Shown here: positions 1 through 6,955 of the stretch, piece after piece | Numbering within the stretch: the first letter of the stretch is position 1 | How the letters are laid out: each line of letters starts with the position of its first letter | Assembly (NCBI GenBank): GCA_019114885.1 | Contig: DXEQ01000130.1 | Location: 1-20,992, forward strand | Length of the DNA: 20,992 bases | Direction of reading: 5' to 3' | Source: Candidatus Anaerobutyricum stercoripullorum | GTDB taxonomy: Bacteria > Bacillota > Clostridia > Lachnospirales > Lachnospiraceae | Notes under the pieces: model-generated | What the model was told of the DNA's origin: nothing | The model's database searches: none | What the model saw: the letters and a program-made list of their open reading frames with translations, nothing else | Made by a program: the position numbers and the translations under genes

Positions 1-36
1 AAAGGATGGCAATTCCGAACGCCATCCTTTTTTGGA
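1..36 (+). terminator. Intrinsic terminator of a gene left of the window
   Basis: A perfect 10-bp stem (AAAGGATGGC at 1-10 pairing with GCCATCCTTT at 21-30) with a 10-nt loop is followed by a continued T-run to 33. The T-run on the plus strand suggests it ends a plus-strand gene whose coding part lies before base 1. The mirrored A-run would also let it work for a minus-strand transcript, but no minus-strand gene ends here. Confidence 0.8.
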
Positions 37-342
37 GAAGGTATTTTTGTTACTTATTGGGTGTAGCAAAAACTATATAATGTATTGGGGGGGGTTACGT
101 GTATTATAATACCAGACCATCCCGATGAAGTGTGCACAAAAAATTATTTTTTTAACAAAAAAAATTGTGCAGGATAGACTGTTTTCGTCACGATATGGTC
201 ATATTATCTGAAATCCGACCGCTTTCTTTATTATTTTTTGCTTTTTTGCCTTAATTCGATATTATTACCCCGTTTTTACATCACTTTACAACAATAGGTT
301 ATCACAGCTTTAACGAATAAAAGTCACTTTTCCTCGCTTTAT
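37..342. other. AT-rich non-coding stretch
   Basis: I see no credible coding sequence in this roughly 300-bp stretch between the terminator at 1-36 and the ftsH terminator. It contains a run of eight G (87-94), many A and T runs, and a 7-bp inverted repeat (TGCACAA at 133-139 with TTGTGCA at 165-171) around an A/T-only centre. Two TATAAT hexamers (76-81 and 105-110) lack a convincing -35 at normal spacing. It separates two converging transcription units; no function can be assigned. Confidence 0.6.
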
Positions 343-424
343 GATTTTTTATTAACAAAAAATCAGGGCCGCAGTCCCGATGTCATCACCATACAGGCGA
401 CTTCAGCTGCAGCCCTGTTATTTT
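343..424. repeat. Dispersed repeat element, copy A
   Basis: This stretch aligns along its whole length with 8495-8578. Both copies start with GATTTTTT, then an RTT/AAC core and an A-run, followed by GGG, GCCGCAGTC, ATGTCAT and AC. A variable loop and the closing stem arm with CTGC come next, and both end in TTTTTGC. Both copies lie in the same orientation and immediately 3' of a minus-strand gene (ftsH here, spoVT at the other copy). The core of the element is an imperfect hairpin that serves as terminator. Confidence 0.6.
355..417 (-). terminator. ftsH terminator
   Basis: On the minus strand, CAGGGCTGCAG (plus 407-417) pairs with CTGCGGCCCTG (plus 364-374) with one mismatch, closing a loop of about 32 nt. 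It is followed by a T-run (plus 357-362). It lies 27 bp past the ftsH stop codon, as expected for the end of the tilS-hpt-ftsH unit. It forms the core of repeat copy A. Confidence 0.75.
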
Positions 425-443
425 TGCCTTATCGGACTCCTGT

Positions 444-2294
444 CTACTCCGCCGCGCCCTGAGATACCGGCTCCCGGTTCTCAAACAGCGCCTCGAATTC
501 CTCGCGGTTGATCCGCTCCTTTTCAATGAGCAGTGCCGCGCAGGCGTGCAGAACGTCCATATGCTCCAGGATAATCCGCTTCGCGTCGGCGTAACACTCG
601 TCCACCAGCTTCTTCACTTCCTTGTCAATCTGGCTTGCCACTTCCTCGCTGAAGCTTCTGGAATGCCCCAGATCTCTTCCTAAGAATACCTCATCGGAAT
701 TCTCTTCATAGTTGATGAAGCCCAGACTCTCAGACATACCGTACTGGGTGATCATCGCTCTGGCTGTGGCGGTGACACTCTTGATATCCTGGGAAGCTCC
801 GGTGGTCACATCGTGGAAGATCAGCTCCTCGGCGATCCGTCCGCCCATGCCCACCTTAATATCCTGAATCATCTTGCTCTTCGTATTAAATACGTTATCA
901 TTTTCCGGCAGCGGCATGGTGTATCCCGCCGCGCCGACTCCTGTCGGAATGATGGACACAGTGTAGACCGGCCCCACATCCGGCAGCACATGGAAGAGGA
1001 TCGCATGGCCGGATTCATGGTAGGCGGTGATCTTCTTCTCCAGCTCCGGCACAAGACGGCTCTTCTTCTCCGTGCCGATACCCACCTTGATAAATGCCTT
1101 CCGCACATCTTCCATCTTTATATAACGGCGGTCATGTCTTGCCGCCAGAATCGCCGCCTCGTTCATCAGGTTCTCCAGGTCAGCTCCGGAGAATCCCGGC
1201 GTAGTCCTGGCAATCTGATGCAGATCCACATCCTGCGCCAGCGGCTTGCCCTGGACATGCACCCGGAGGATCTCCTCCCGGCCCTTGACGTCCGGACGTC
1301 CCACTGCGACCTTCCGGTCAAATCGTCCCGGACGGAGGATCGCCGGATCCAGAATGTCCACCCGGTTGGTGGCCGCCATGACGATGATTCCCTCGTTGAC
1401 GCCGAATCCGTCCATCTCTACCAGCAGCTGGTTCAATGTCTGTTCTCTCTCATCGTGTCCGCCGCCCAGACCGGTTCCTCTCCTTCTGGCCACGGCGTCG
1501 ATCTCATCGATAAAAATGATACACGGTGAATTCCTCTTGGCTTCCTCAAACAGGTCGCGGACCCGGGAAGCGCCCACGCCCACAAACATCTCCACGAAAT
1601 CAGAACCGGAGATGCTGAAAAACGGTACGTCCGCCTCACCGGCCACCGCTTTGGCCAGCAGCGTCTTACCGGTACCCGGAGGGCCCACCAGAAGAACTCC
1701 CTTCGGAATTCTGGCGCCCACTTCAATGAACTTGCCCGGATTCTTCAGGAAATCCACAATCTCCTTAAGTTCTTCCTTCTCCTCCTGCAGGCCGGCCACC
1801 TGATTAAACTGCACTCTCTTTACGTGCGGATCCTGCATCTTGGCACGACTCTTCCCGAAATTCATCATCTTTCCGTTGCCGCCGCCTCCGGCCGCCCGTC
1901 CCATCATCATGGCCATGAAGGCGAACATCACGATCATGACGATCAGATACGGCAGAATGTTCATCAGGAGCCCTCCGGCATGACTTACATTTTCCACCTC
2001 GTAAGGGATATGGTACTGCTGTGCGTCCTCAACGGCGTCATTGACGTTGGTCACGTACAGTGTCTCCCTCTCTCCGTCCGTAAACTCCACGCGCACGGCT
2101 CCGGTAGGGACCTCCTCATTCTGGGCAATCTCGATGGACGCGATCTCTCCCGCCGCCAGGTCCTGCTCAAACTGTGTATAAGTATACGCCTCGTCTCCCG
2201 CGGCCAGATTGCGCTGCATGTAATAACTGATAAAAGAATAGATCAGCACCATCACCACAAAGAATACGAGGATATTTTTAAAGCCTTTATTCAA
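444..2294 (-). CDS. ftsH: ATP-dependent zinc metalloprotease FtsH
   Basis: Membrane-bound hexameric AAA+ protease that extracts and degrades misfolded or short-lived membrane and cytosolic proteins. The 616 residues show the full family layout. There is a membrane segment at about 7-26, an extracytoplasmic domain, and a second membrane segment at about 110-131. The AAA module has Walker A GPPGTGKT (204-211), Walker B IIFIDEID (259-266), the pore motif FVG (237-239) and the RPGRFDR arginine-finger region (321-327). The peptidase has zinc motif HESGH (426-430) and the third ligand D503 region. The start is TTG (2292-2294), chosen because an AAGGAG Shine-Dalgarno lies 6 bp upstream and the protein begins at the expected place. 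The start overlaps the end of hpt by 8 bp, implying translational coupling. A terminator follows. In Bacillus ftsH also follows hpt. Confidence 0.97.
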   Translation of the reverse strand: MNKGFKNILVFFVVMVLIYSFISYYMQRNLAAGDEAYTYTQFEQDLAAGEIASIEIAQNEEVPTGAVRVEFTDGERETLYVTNVNDAVEDAQQYHIPYEVENVSHAGGLLMNILPYLIVMIVMFAFMAMMMGRAAGGGGNGKMMNFGKSRAKMQDPHVKRVQFNQVAGLQEEKEELKEIVDFLKNPGKFIEVGARIPKGVLLVGPPGTGKTLLAKAVAGEADVPFFSISGSDFVEMFVGVGASRVRDLFEEAKRNSPCIIFIDEIDAVARRRGTGLGGGHDEREQTLNQLLVEMDGFGVNEGIIVMAATNRVDILDPAILRPGRFDRKVAVGRPDVKGREEILRVHVQGKPLAQDVDLHQIARTTPGFSGADLENLMNEAAILAARHDRRYIKMEDVRKAFIKVGIGTEKKSRLVPELEKKITAYHESGHAILFHVLPDVGPVYTVSIIPTGVGAAGYTMPLPENDNVFNTKSKMIQDIKVGMGGRIAEELIFHDVTTGASQDIKSVTATARAMITQYGMSESLGFINYEENSDEVFLGRDLGHSRSFSEEVASQIDKEVKKLVDECYADAKRIILEHMDVLHACAALLIEKERINREEFEALFENREPVSQGAAE

Positions 2295-2865
2295 CGGTTT
2301 CTCCTTTCTTCTCCGGCTCCGCTTCCGCCTCCTCTCCGGCGGCGTCCGGCTCTACCACTCCGATAAATGGAAGATTCCTGTATTTCTGCGCATAGTCCAG
2401 ACCGTAACCAACCACAAATTCATCCGGGATGTCAAAGCCCAGATAATCGATCTGCACTTCCGCTTCCCGGCGGTCCGGCTTATTGAGCAGTGCGCACAGG
2501 CGGATGCTCTTCGGATTCCGTTGCTTCAACACAGGGATCAGGTAGTGCAGCGTGCGCCCGGAGTCAATGATATCCTCCACAATGACCACTTCCTTGCCCT
2601 CCATGGAATCATCCAGGTCCTTTTTGATGCGGACGATCCCCGAGCTGCTGGTGGCGTTCCCATAGCTGGAAACCTGCATGAAATCCAGGGAAACCGGAAT
2701 GGTGATATGTTTCGCCAGCTCACAGGCAAAAAATACGCCTCCCTTTAATATACAGATTAAATGCACAGCCTTCCCTGCGTAATCTTCGCTGATGCGCGCG
2801 CCCAGCTCCTGAATCTTCGCGTTGACTTCCTCTTCCGGTATCAGCACACTGATCTTATCCGCCAT
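2287..2865 (-). CDS. hpt: Hypoxanthine phosphoribosyltransferase
   Basis: Purine salvage enzyme that joins hypoxanthine (often guanine too) to PRPP, giving IMP or GMP. The 192 residues include LKGG (40-43), the PRPP-binding motif VVIVEDIIDSGRTL (93-106), and GYGLDYAQKYRNLP (153-166) in the base-binding region. The internal ATG at 2863-2865 is taken as start because GGAGG lies 7-8 bp before it; a frame extension to 2886 would place that Shine-Dalgarno inside the gene. The gene follows tilS by 17 bp and overlaps ftsH by 8 bp, so the three are probably one transcript. After about residue 174 there is a short Glu/Ala-rich tail that is not part of the enzyme core; bacterial Hpt proteins usually end near residue 180. 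Confidence 0.95.
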   Translation of the reverse strand: MADKISVLIPEEEVNAKIQELGARISEDYAGKAVHLICILKGGVFFACELAKHITIPVSLDFMQVSSYGNATSSSGIVRIKKDLDDSMEGKEVVIVEDIIDSGRTLHYLIPVLKQRNPKSIRLCALLNKPDRREAEVQIDYLGFDIPDEFVVGYGLDYAQKYRNLPFIGVVEPDAAGEEAEAEPEKKGETVE

Positions 2866-2882
2866 TATTTTTCCTCCATTTC

Positions 2883-4409
2883 TCACTCCACAATGTTACT
2901 TTTCCAAATGTTATCTTCTGCACGGACGACAAGCACTCTCCCTGTCTCCGGCCCCACTTTGTAAGCTTCGCTGATGCGCCCGCCGGGAATCCACAAAATA
3001 TGGGACCCCTCCGCCAGCACGATCTTTTGCTCCCGCTCTCCCGCAGGAATCTTCTCATCGATAAAGTAGCGCCGCAGCGTCTTATGCCGTCCCTCTCTGT
3101 CCACAATAAAATAATCGCCGGATTGCCGGCTTCTCAAACAAAGAGTACTTTTTATTCTATCATAATCAAAGTATTTCACACAATCATTTTTTTCGATATC
3201 ACCGCCGTGGAATTCCTCCAGATGAAATGCCACCCGGCCGCGCCCGGCAATCTCCACCGCATAGGAACCCGTGCGGGCGAGCGCCTCCATATCCACCGGG
3301 TACACGGCGGCAGGTTCTGCCGCCGGTTTCCCGCGGCCCGCTTCTTTTTGCAAATGTAGCGGCAGTCCCTCGGCCTCTCCTTCCGGCAGCCGTGAGACAT
3401 CCGGGTCCTCATGGCCGCCTGTCTGTCCCCGCAAATGTACCGGCAGCCGGCAGATGAGGATTCCCTCTCCCGTCCGCACAGCCCGCAGGCCGCCGGGCAG
3501 CGTCAGGTACTTGCCCTCTCTCTTTTCAAACAGGCCGTCCGCCTGTTCCAGATGGACCGCCGACAGATCTCTCTGTCCTCCCGCCGCGGCCAGCATCCGC
3601 TGCAGCAGTTCCCGGCGTTCCACCGGGTGCATCCGGACTGCGGCCCGCTCCGGCAGCAGAAGTCCTTCCGGGCGTCGCTGTACATTTTCTGTGTAGAGCC
3701 TGCAAAACACCGGTTCCAGATAATCCATAAGGGCGGCCGCCTGCCCGGCGGTCTGCGCCAGATGCTCCACCGCCCGGGTATTGACCTCTTTCATCCCCGG
3801 CAGAAGATGCCGGCGGATATAATTGCGGCTGTAGCCGTCGTCTGAGTTGCTGCTGTCCTCCACATGATCCTGTCCCAGAGCCAAAAGAATCTCCCGGATC
3901 TCCTCCCGCTCCAGACAGAGCAGAGGCCGGATGACCGGACCGGATATCGGACGGATGCCCGAAAGGCCCCGGACGCCCGTACCCCGGGCCAGCCGGAACA
4001 GCACTGTCTCCGCCAGATCGTTTTTGTGATGGGCCACCGCGATCTTGTTGCATCCCCACTGCTCTGCCAGTTCCCCGAAACAGGCGTAGCGCACCAGACG
4101 CCCCGCTTCCTCCAGGGAGCAGCGCCGCTTTTTCCTCTCGGCGGCCACATCTTTCCGCACCGCCGCAAAGGGCACCTGATACCGGGCGCAGAGGTCTCGC
4201 GCGAACTTCTCATCTCTGTCCGCTTCCTCCTCCCGCAGCATGTGGTTCACATGCACGGCAAAGAGACGGACCGGCATCCGCTCCCGCACCGCCATCAGAT
4301 AGCGAAGCAGGCAGACGGAATCCGCTCCCCCCGATAATCCCACGAGGACGGCGTCGCCCTCCCGCAGCAGATCATATTTTCTGACATAATCGTCCACTTT
4401 CTCCCACAT
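2883..4409 (-). CDS. tilS: tRNA(Ile)-lysidine synthase TilS
   Basis: Converts the wobble C34 of tRNA-Ile(CAU) to lysidine with ATP and lysine, so the tRNA reads AUA and is charged with isoleucine. The PP-loop motif SGGADS is at about 26-31, with downstream N-type ATP-pyrophosphatase motifs (VNHMLREEEADRDE and AHHKND). The C-terminal TilS domain follows (KTLRRYFIDEKIP through LWIPGGRISEAYKV). At 508 residues it is longer than many TilS proteins; a hydrophilic linker at about 325-390 accounts for the extra length. The start is uncertain between ATG (4407-4409) and the adjacent GTG (4410-4412); AAAGGA lies rather far upstream of both. No clear vegetative promoter is visible in the repeat-filled gap before it, although tilS is normally essential. 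Confidence 0.93.
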   Translation of the reverse strand: MWEKVDDYVRKYDLLREGDAVLVGLSGGADSVCLLRYLMAVRERMPVRLFAVHVNHMLREEEADRDEKFARDLCARYQVPFAAVRKDVAAERKKRRCSLEEAGRLVRYACFGELAEQWGCNKIAVAHHKNDLAETVLFRLARGTGVRGLSGIRPISGPVIRPLLCLEREEIREILLALGQDHVEDSSNSDDGYSRNYIRRHLLPGMKEVNTRAVEHLAQTAGQAAALMDYLEPVFCRLYTENVQRRPEGLLLPERAAVRMHPVERRELLQRMLAAAGGQRDLSAVHLEQADGLFEKREGKYLTLPGGLRAVRTGEGILICRLPVHLRGQTGGHEDPDVSRLPEGEAEGLPLHLQKEAGRGKPAAEPAAVYPVDMEALARTGSYAVEIAGRGRVAFHLEEFHGGDIEKNDCVKYFDYDRIKSTLCLRSRQSGDYFIVDREGRHKTLRRYFIDEKIPAGEREQKIVLAEGSHILWIPGGRISEAYKVGPETGRVLVVRAEDNIWKSNIVE

Positions 4410-4443
4410 CACCGTATCCGTATATTCCTTTCCACATTTGTAT

Positions 4444-4652
4444 GGCGCGCCGGTGGCCTAAGAGGCACACTGCCTCATTCTTCGCATCTCTTTTCGTCAG
4501 AGCGGGCGCGCCGGTGCTCCAAGACGCACGCCGGTACTCCGGCCGCTTCGCGTTCCCTTCTTTGTCGGGCGGGCGCGCCGGTGTTCCAAGACGCACGCCG
4601 ATACTCCGGCCGCTTCGCGTTCCCTTCTTTGTCGGGCGGGCGCGCCGGTGGT
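4444..4652. repeat. 67-bp GC-rich tandem repeat between spoIIE and tilS
   Basis: Two near-identical 67-bp units (4505-4571 and 4572-4638) differ at only two positions that I can see. They are flanked by an older, diverged copy (4444-4504, about 61 bp) and a partial unit from 4639. Each unit opens with the palindrome GGCGCGCC, at 4444, 4505, 4572 and 4639. Because 67 is one more than a multiple of three, each unit shifts the reading frame, yet the 67-bp unit has no stop codon in any of the three minus-strand frames. The array fills nearly the whole spoIIE-tilS gap and ends about 30 bp before the tilS start. Function unknown. Confidence 0.9.
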
Positions 4653-4675
4653 CTTTTGCGCGCACCGGTGGTCTG

Positions 4676-6100
4676 TCACCGGCCCGTCCCCATCGGTTTT
4701 CTCTCCCAGACAGCCGCCACCAGCACCGTGCAATCGTCATCGCGGCCGCCGGCCGGCACGGGCACGGCCCGCATCAGTTCCTCGGCAAATCGCTGGGCGC
4801 TGCCGGCGCGGATCTGTCTTATGAGATCTTCCATGCGGGCCTCCTGTCCGGGCGCCGCCTCAAAATCCAACATGCCGTCGGAGAGCATGATGATCATGTC
4901 TCCATCATAAAGCTTCCGGCTGCGGATGTCAAAGCCCTGTTCCGGCAGACATCCCGGAGGCAGACCGGAGGGGCCGATGCGTTCCACCGCATTTTGGTGC
5001 CGGATAAAGGTGGCCGTACCGCCCGCCTTCAACAGGCGGACTGTTCCCGTCTGCAATGAAATTACCGCCGCGTCCAGAGTGGCGCAGGATTCCTTTTCTT
5101 TTTGCAGCAACGCGCCGTGCAATATCTCCAGCGCGTACTCCTCGTGGACACCGGCCTCCAGCAGGGCTTCAAATGCCTCGATCAATCTGCGGCTGTCCCG
5201 ACTGGCCTCTTCTCCCACACCCATGCCGTCTGACAGGAGCATGACCGCCCGCTTTCTGTCATAGGCCTCAAAGGAAAAGGTATCGCCGCAGACCGTCTCT
5301 CCGGCCTTACTGCGCCGGCACACACCGAAAATCACCTGAAACCCGCCTTCTTCCACAAAAGAAAGGGTCCTCCTGCCGGAGCGGACCCAGGTCTCCCCGC
5401 CGGCACTTCGAAAGCTCCTGCCATAGCAGCGCTGCAACGCCTGCAGCACTCCGTCCATCCTGCGGGAACCGGCCAGAGATCCGAGAGTGAGCGTCACATT
5501 GATCATACCGCCCTCATCCTTGTATTCTCTTCCTTCCAGCAGATAAAATCCCCGTCTCAAAAGAGCGCTCTGCAGTTTTCTTCTGGCTGCGCCCTCCAGT
5601 TCCTTCCCGGCGGACAGCAGTCTGTGGCACTCCCGCATGAGCAGATACTGGGACAGCATCTGCGCGCGCATCACCTGATGCAGTCCCTTCACCCGCTTTT
5701 CCCAGCGGCGGTCCTGATACAGCATCCGAAACAGCCAGGACATTTCCTCCATAAACGGCTGAAAAAAAACGCATCGCTTCCGGAAAACCTCCGACGCCAT
5801 ACGCCCGTCCACCCGGGCCTTTGCCTCCGCCCGCTCCAAAATGGACGCGATCTCCTCAAGCGTCTTCTCTCTCCTCTTCTCAAAACATTCTCTGTATTTG
5901 GGGCACTGACGGCAGACATCCTCCGTCAGCGTCCTGTATATGAACTCTGTTCCTCTCCGGGAAAGCATGTCCCGCTCCTCCCTCATCTCTCCTGTCGCCG
6001 GTTCCAGAAGACGCAGCATCTCCCGCAACGCCTCCTCAAACAGCTGCAGACGGCGGGCCGCCTCGCTTTCCGGAGAGAGTTCTTTCTTTTTACTTCTCAT
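4676..6100 (-). CDS. spoIIE: SpoIIE-type PP2C phosphatase without membrane domain
   Basis: Stage II sporulation phosphatase; in Bacillus it dephosphorylates SpoIIAA to activate sigma-F in the forespore. The 474 residues hold a helical regulatory region with a cysteine cluster (C63, C66, C72) and a C-terminal PP2C-type phosphatase. The phosphatase metal-site signatures are CGDTF (271-275), LLSDGMGVGEEA (288-299), MLSDGM (405-410) and GRDDDCT (452-458). Position between tRNA-Met and tilS-hpt-ftsH matches spoIIE synteny. The start ATG at 6098-6100 is preferred over one at 6113-6115 because the predicted transcription start is near 6119 and a G-rich Shine-Dalgarno precedes it. Bacillus SpoIIE is about 827 residues with about ten N-terminal membrane segments; here none are present, and the short upstream region before the tRNA terminator cannot encode them. 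Confidence 0.9.
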   Translation of the reverse strand: MRSKKKELSPESEAARRLQLFEEALREMLRLLEPATGEMREERDMLSRRGTEFIYRTLTEDVCRQCPKYRECFEKRREKTLEEIASILERAEAKARVDGRMASEVFRKRCVFFQPFMEEMSWLFRMLYQDRRWEKRVKGLHQVMRAQMLSQYLLMRECHRLLSAGKELEGAARRKLQSALLRRGFYLLEGREYKDEGGMINVTLTLGSLAGSRRMDGVLQALQRCYGRSFRSAGGETWVRSGRRTLSFVEEGGFQVIFGVCRRSKAGETVCGDTFSFEAYDRKRAVMLLSDGMGVGEEASRDSRRLIEAFEALLEAGVHEEYALEILHGALLQKEKESCATLDAAVISLQTGTVRLLKAGGTATFIRHQNAVERIGPSGLPPGCLPEQGFDIRSRKLYDGDMIIMLSDGMLDFEAAPGQEARMEDLIRQIRAGSAQRFAEELMRAVPVPAGGRDDDCTVLVAAVWERKPMGTGR

Positions 6101-6125
6101 GATCCACCCCCACATCTTCTACGCT

Positions 6126-6169
6126 ATTATATAGAGCGCGGACGGATTCTCATGTCAAAGTCTGTCACG
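6126..6169 (-). promoter_or_regulatory. Candidate Spo0A-dependent spoIIE promoter
   Basis: On the minus strand a perfect TTGACA (plus 6153-6158) and a perfect TATAAT (plus 6126-6131) are separated by 21 bp rather than 17. A 21-22 bp gap between sigma-A-like hexamers is a known feature of Spo0A-activated promoters such as spoIIE and spoIIG of Bacillus. The -35 overlaps a 6-of-7 match to the 0A box TGTCGAA (TGTCAAA on the plus strand, 6153-6159). A weaker TGTC match sits exactly 10 bp further upstream (6163-6169). The predicted start is near 6119, just before spoIIE. Confidence 0.65.
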
Positions 6170-6220
6170 CACAAAAATTCTTATGAACCAGGAGCGGAAA
6201 ACATGATTTCCTGTGAAATG

Positions 6221-6244
6221 AAAAAAAGGCCCTCTCGGACCTTT
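6221..6244 (-). terminator. Terminator after tRNA-Met
   Basis: On the minus strand AAAGGTCC, loop GAGA, GGGCCTTT forms an 8-bp stem with one T-G wobble, running into seven T (plus 6221-6227). It begins 12 bp past the tRNA 3' end and isolates the tRNA transcript from spoIIE. Confidence 0.9.
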
Positions 6245-6255
6245 CTGATAAAAAG

Positions 6256-6329
6256 TAGCGGGAACTGGATTTGAACCAGCGACACCACGGGTATGAACCG
6301 TGTGCTCTAGCCAACTGAGCTATCCCGCC
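6256..6329 (-). tRNA. tRNA-Met (anticodon CAT)
   Basis: A full cloverleaf can be drawn: acceptor GGCGGGA with TCCCGCT (G-T at the first pair, as in elongator tRNA-Met, discriminator A), and D arm GCTC/GAGC. The anticodon stem CACGG/CCGTG has loop TTCATAC, giving anticodon CAT. The T arm is GCTGG/CCAGT with TTCAAAT. The 3' CCA is not encoded. The GGCGGGATAGCTCAG start and position upstream of spoIIE match the elongator tRNA-Met of Bacillus. The CAT anticodon could in principle also belong to the TilS substrate tRNA-Ile, but overall sequence favours Met. Confidence 0.95.
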
Positions 6330-6345
6330 GCACTCAACGAGCGAT

Positions 6346-6374
6346 ATCATACCACGAAAAAACCGACCTGTCAA
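6346..6374 (-). promoter_or_regulatory. Sigma-A promoter of tRNA-Met
   Basis: On the minus strand TTGACA (plus 6369-6374) and TATGAT (plus 6346-6351) are separated by exactly 17 bp. The predicted start is about 10 bp before the tRNA 5' end. Confidence 0.85.
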
Positions 6375-6442
6375 CCAGTTTTTTAATTATTTCCGCAGCG
6401 ACAGACCGGACACCGGATTGTTGATCACAGGCAGCGCTTCTT

Positions 6443-6946
6443 CTACTCTTCGGCGCTGCTGCCATCTCCGGCGCCATCTTCCCCGGCAGGATTCTCTTCT
6501 TCACCATCCCCGGCGCCATCCTCCCCGGCGGGATTCTCTCCTTCGTCTCCCCCGGCGCTGCCGCTATCTTCGACGCTGTCGCCATCTCCGGCCTCCCCGG
6601 CCTCTTCGCCACCGGCATCCTCAGACTGCTGCAGGGAATACTCGTCCTCGCCAATCATGCCCAGCCGTTCCCGGGCCATCTTCTCCTTGAATTCCGGTGA
6701 ATCCATGTTGTCCTTCTCTTCTTTCAGCGTCTCGTTGGCGTCTTCCAGATCCCGGATCTCCGTACTCAGTTCCTCCACAGTCTCTCTCAGGCCCGCCGCT
6801 CTTTTTCGCTGACTCTGGCAGGCAAAGGCCGCCACCACGAGGATGGCCGCTGCGCAGACTATGACCAGCACGGCCTTTTTCGTGAAAAAACGTTTCCGAA
6901 ATCTTTCATTAAATTGTTTGCTGTTTTTTCTCTTTTTCGCTCTCAT
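6443..6946 (-). CDS. divIC: DivIC/FtsB-family division protein with acidic repeat tail
   Basis: Bitopic septum protein that in Bacillus pairs with FtsL through an extracytoplasmic coiled coil. The 167 residues comprise a basic cytoplasmic start (1-24), one membrane segment (about 25-43), a coiled coil (about 47-82), and the family's EFKEKMARERLGMIGEDEYSL region (about 85-105). Residues after about 108 form a Glu/Asp/Gly/Ala tail with a 14-residue unit (ENPAGEDGAGDG plus two) repeated twice. Family members usually end near residue 100-125, so the tail is an addition. AAGGAG lies 5 bp before the ATG and overlaps the stop of yabQ, which ends 9 bp upstream, so the two are translated from one message. 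Confidence 0.88.
   Translation of the reverse strand: MRAKKRKNSKQFNERFRKRFFTKKAVLVIVCAAAILVVAAFACQSQRKRAAGLRETVEELSTEIRDLEDANETLKEEKDNMDSPEFKEKMARERLGMIGEDEYSLQQSEDAGGEEAGEAGDGDSVEDSGSAGGDEGENPAGEDGAGDGEEENPAGEDGAGDGSSAEE
6455..6538. repeat. 42-bp tandem duplication in divIC tail
   Basis: Two adjacent in-frame 42-bp units encode ENPAGEDGAGDGEE and ENPAGEDGAGDGSS (residues 137-164 of DivIC). Nucleotide differences between the units are few, which fits recent expansion by slippage. Confidence 0.85.
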
Positions 6947-6955
6947 CGCTTCTCC

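Noticed and set aside
61..115. Two TATAAT hexamers in the left non-coding stretch as promoters
   Set aside because: Neither has a recognisable -35 at 16-18 bp, and no plus-strand gene lies downstream; AT-rich sequence gives such hexamers by chance.
4410..4440. CATACAAAT before tilS as a sporulation sigma -10
   Set aside because: No matching -35 lies 14-18 bp upstream, and tilS is a housekeeping gene that should not depend on a spore-specific sigma factor.
4444..4652. The 67-bp array as a CRISPR
   Set aside because: The units are contiguous with no unique spacers between short repeats, the whole 67 bp is repeated, and no cas genes are present.
4372..4740. A 122-codon minus-strand frame running through the 67-bp array
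   Set aside because: It starts inside spoIIE in another frame, overlaps the tilS start and lacks a ribosome-binding site. The open frame follows from the repeat's lack of stops, so I report it as a repeat property, not a gene.
5940..6220. A frameshift or assembly break hiding the membrane part of SpoIIE
   Set aside because: The region between spoIIE and the tRNA has a well-formed promoter and terminator and no frame encoding hydrophobic segments, so the short gene appears genuine.
6165..6374. A minus-strand reading frame of 69 codons with a GIAQLARAHGS-type sequence
   Set aside because: It is the translation of the tRNA-Met gene itself, a familiar artefact; the cloverleaf, promoter and terminator explain the DNA.
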